64,000 bases of DNA from Batillaria attramentaria (Eukaryota; Mollusca; Gastropoda; Batillariidae). The stretch is taken from the NCBI GenBank assembly GCA_018292915.2, contig JACVVK020000197.1:1-64000 (forward strand). Direction: 5' to 3'. Made by a program: the position numbers and the translations under genes. Within the stretch, counting starts at the first letter, position 1. Each line of letters opens with the position of its first letter. Below, piece by piece: positions 61,533-64,000 of the stretch. The notes under the pieces were generated by a model. The model made no database searches. It was not told the origin of the DNA and saw only the letters and a program-made list of their open reading frames with translations.

Positions 61533-61620
61533 AGGGCATTCTCAGAAGTCTGTGAGAGAGTGGGACATTCTCAGATGTCTGTGAAAGAGTCCGGCAGTCT
61601 CAGATGTGTGTGAGGGAGTT
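61533..61620. repeat. Short tandem repeat, about 31-33 bp x3
   Basis: GGGCATTCTCAGAAGTCTGT GAGAGAGT, then GGGACATTCTCAGATGTCTG TGAAAGAGT, then CAGTCTCAGATGTGTGTGAG GGAGT. Confidence 0.75.
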
Positions 61621-62169
61621 TGCGTGCTACGGTTGGTGCGTGACACACTCTTGTGTTCATATTTCATGAACCAGCGAAATTTCCCTTGGAACCATTCGAC
61701 TTTGAAGACACAAAGCTTTGATTTTGTCCTTCTTTTTTTTTTCCTCAGGGCGAAGAAATGGGAGAGAGAGAGAACAGGTACTCAACCAGTCTAGAGGGGG
61801 CAGTTTCTTCAGTCTCAGCAGTTCTTGCATGTTTTACCTGACGAAAACTTGTGCACATTTCCATCATTTTCAAATAATTCAGTCACGGGTCTACATTTTC
61901 CAGCAGCTAAGTAAAGGCCAACATCTGAAAATTTCTTTTATTATTGCACAACACAGCACTGGCAGTGAGGTGATGAACTTGAAGGAAGATTCAGTTGCGT
62001 AAGTTCAGGTGTATGTGTACCTATTGTTGGTGTTTGGTTTTGTTGATACAGTGACTAGTCGATGCCTTTGCCCAAACCTCCCGTGTTATATCACTGCGTG
62101 TTTTTCATCGCACTCGATACTGGGATATGGCAATACACAGGCGTTACGTTCTTAGCTGGAAGACACTTG

Positions 62170-62222
62170 GTTTTATCGTATGTGGTGGAAAAGGACGTTA
62201 AACCCCTAAACACCCACCCACC
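62170..62222 (+). mobile_element. SINE family A, tail only
   Basis: TTTTATCGTATGTGGTGGAA AAGGACGTTAAACCCCTAAA CACCCACCCACCC. Strong 5' truncation. Confidence 0.8.
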
Positions 62223-64000
62223 CACATGGTTTTATGACCACTAACCCGTTCTCATAGCCAGGGCCTGCTAGCGTTTTCACCTGTTGTGTCCAAACTGTTT
62301 GAACTTTGCCAGTAAAGACGGCAAATTGCACCCCTTCCTTTTACGGGTGGGGTCGTACGTGTTTATGTGTTTTGTGGCCCCAAGTCGTGGAGGAAATTGA
62401 GCGAAGCTTGCTGCTTTCCACCGCTGCCTGTTCAGGGTGGGGGAGTTGTCTGACGTAGTTTGACCTTCGGTCAAGGTCGACTGTCTTTTGTGTAGCCAAG
62501 GCGTGTCCGCTGTTCAGTCTACGTGAATGGGGCGCACTTTGAAGGTTTCTTATTTTATATGTTGCCTTGTCCACCCAGGCTAATAGACATCTGTCCATTT
62601 CTCCCTTGTAGCGTAAAGGTCGCTGTTACAATAATCGTTCGGTTGTCTGTTTGAGAGGATAAATTGACGTCAACTACCGAGAATAGAGAATTGAGCCTTC
62701 GATTGAATATGATTTTTTTAAGCCCTATGGGGGTGGGTGAGCGGGAGGGGTGCTGGGGGTTAGGGTGTGTGGGTGTGCTAGATATTGAGACTCCAGTCGA
62801 TCCCGAATTCGACGATTGTAACCGGTTAAAAAATTATGATCTATCTGTCCAGAAATGCTGCTGATCTGTTGGAGGTGGTTGTTGAGTTATTTGGTAAATC
62901 CTGGGTTCTCCTGTTCATTTCCTGACCGGTTTTTCAGATTCCCAATCGTAACTCAAGGTCGGAATGGATTTCAACGGGTGATACTGGGTCCTCGGTTGAA
63001 AACTAAATACACATTTTGTCGATTCTCCGCCTGTCACTTCTTGTGTTTGTTGGTTGTTTGGTTTGTTTGTTTGTGTGTTTGTTTGTTTGTTCTGCTGACA
63101 GTAAATTGAATTCTGTTTCTAATTAAATTTCTTTTAAACTCTACGGTTAGAATACACATTACGCTTTTTCTTTCTTTTTTTTTTTTTGGGGGGGGGGGGG
63201 GGGGGGCTTTTTTTTTTAAATTCTTGCTGCAGAGAAGTAAACAAAGGACGTAGAGGCAACAAAAAGAATATGGGGGATTACGTCCCGGCAAAGAAATCAC
63301 ACTTCGGCGAGTGAACTATTTAAACTGCAGCCGGCTGAATGTCTGACCAGTGTTTTGTAGACATCAAATACAACTCTGCATATTTGTACAGCCCCTTCAG
63401 AGGCCCCAGACCCCGCCAGTTAAGACTCTGAGTACTATGTCAAAAAATCCGTTGTGTAAATATGGAAGGACAACTCTGCAAAGCCTGCCGGTGTGACCTC
63501 CCTTGACCTATGGCGGTGTAGCCGTGCTCAGTAACGGGGACTGTTCAAGAAGTGGCCCGTGAGAAAAACAAAGGAATGAACTGAAGAGGGAATGGACGAC
63601 TCCACTCCTGTCAGTCAGAAGGGTCGAGCCCCCAGAATTCAATCAGTCGCGTCCCGCGGCGTACTGAGCACAACACATGGCATGGTCTGGAAAACTTTTT
63701 CAATGCCAGTCACTACACCGCGTTAAGCACATGTACTTTGACATGGCTGAAACGTGGATACTGAGAAAGCAGTAAATCCATATATGTCATGTGAGGAAAA
63801 TAAGCATTACGTACTGTGTTTTGCCAATACACAGCAGAAGAACTAAAGGGGCGTGGCTTTGGCTTCGGGGCTTGCCGTGTGGAGTGGTCACTTGCTAAGG
63901 TGAATTTGCTGTACTATCATGTCTAATCCAGCTCATTCTATGGCGAACTGGGTCAGCAACGACACAAACTCGGACTATAAAGTTTGTCCGAATTGTTAGG

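Larger units (their letters stand above)
55238..64000 (+). other. Probable first intron of the LIM gene, continuing past the window
   Basis: Starts at the GTGAGT donor. No further hillarin-like exon is seen in 8.7 kb. It holds a G29 run (55281-55309), (GT)n 55516-55586, (CTT)n near 56506-56525, (CT)n(GT)n 57918-58081, the telomere-like array, two or three SINE A pieces, a 31-33-bp short tandem repeat at 61533-61620, and a T/G junction 63169-63206. That the intron is continuous is inferred; another gene could lie here. Confidence 0.4.

Overview
The window looks like animal nuclear DNA, most plausibly from a mollusc and perhaps a marine gastropod. Genes have introns with GT/AG boundaries, coding density is very low, and (CA)n/(GT)n, (CT)n and (TTTG)n tracts of 50-140 bp recur every few kilobases. 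Several tRNA-derived SINE families and LINE 3' ends are present. The species is an inference from repeat style, not from a marker gene. I see no bacterial operon, phage, CRISPR array or rRNA gene.

Only two protein-coding genes are well supported, one near each end. (1) Positions 411-1588 (+) hold the last three coding exons of a small cell-surface protein: one Ig-like domain, a Thr/Pro/Asn stalk and a hydrophobic C-terminus of GPI-signal type. All three exons start in phase 1. (2) Positions 54644-55237 (+) hold the first coding exon of a LIM-domain protein with a repeated linker, best matching the hillarin / kyphoscoliosis-peptidase family. Its remaining exons are not visible, so 55238-64000 is probably intron 1. 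Weaker candidates are a terminal exon on the minus strand at 16158-16320 ending in a membrane helix, a minus-strand open segment at 29086-29423, and a 228-codon ORF at 16988-17671 behind a CRE/E-box cluster.

Mobile elements dominate the rest. SINE family A (tRNA-Lys/Arg-like head, tail with GGTGGAAAAGGACGTTAAAC) has at least a dozen copies on both strands. One is flanked by a perfect 14-bp target duplication, one is nested inside a family B SINE with a 9-bp duplication, one abuts the Ig exon acceptor, and one has had its tail expanded into a 38-bp x10 satellite. Two LINE fragments still encode the C-terminus of a reverse-transcriptase polyprotein (5479-5598 and 32744-32956), and further LINE 3' ends are present.

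Tandem repeats form the third layer: a 33-bp x22 array (21678-22403), a compound 48/31-bp array (44785-45657), a telomere-like array (58311-58511), two old diverged arrays (47696-48320 and 50893-51480) and a near-perfect 34-bp-arm hairpin (17687-17756). Most long open frames in the window are artefacts of these repeats.
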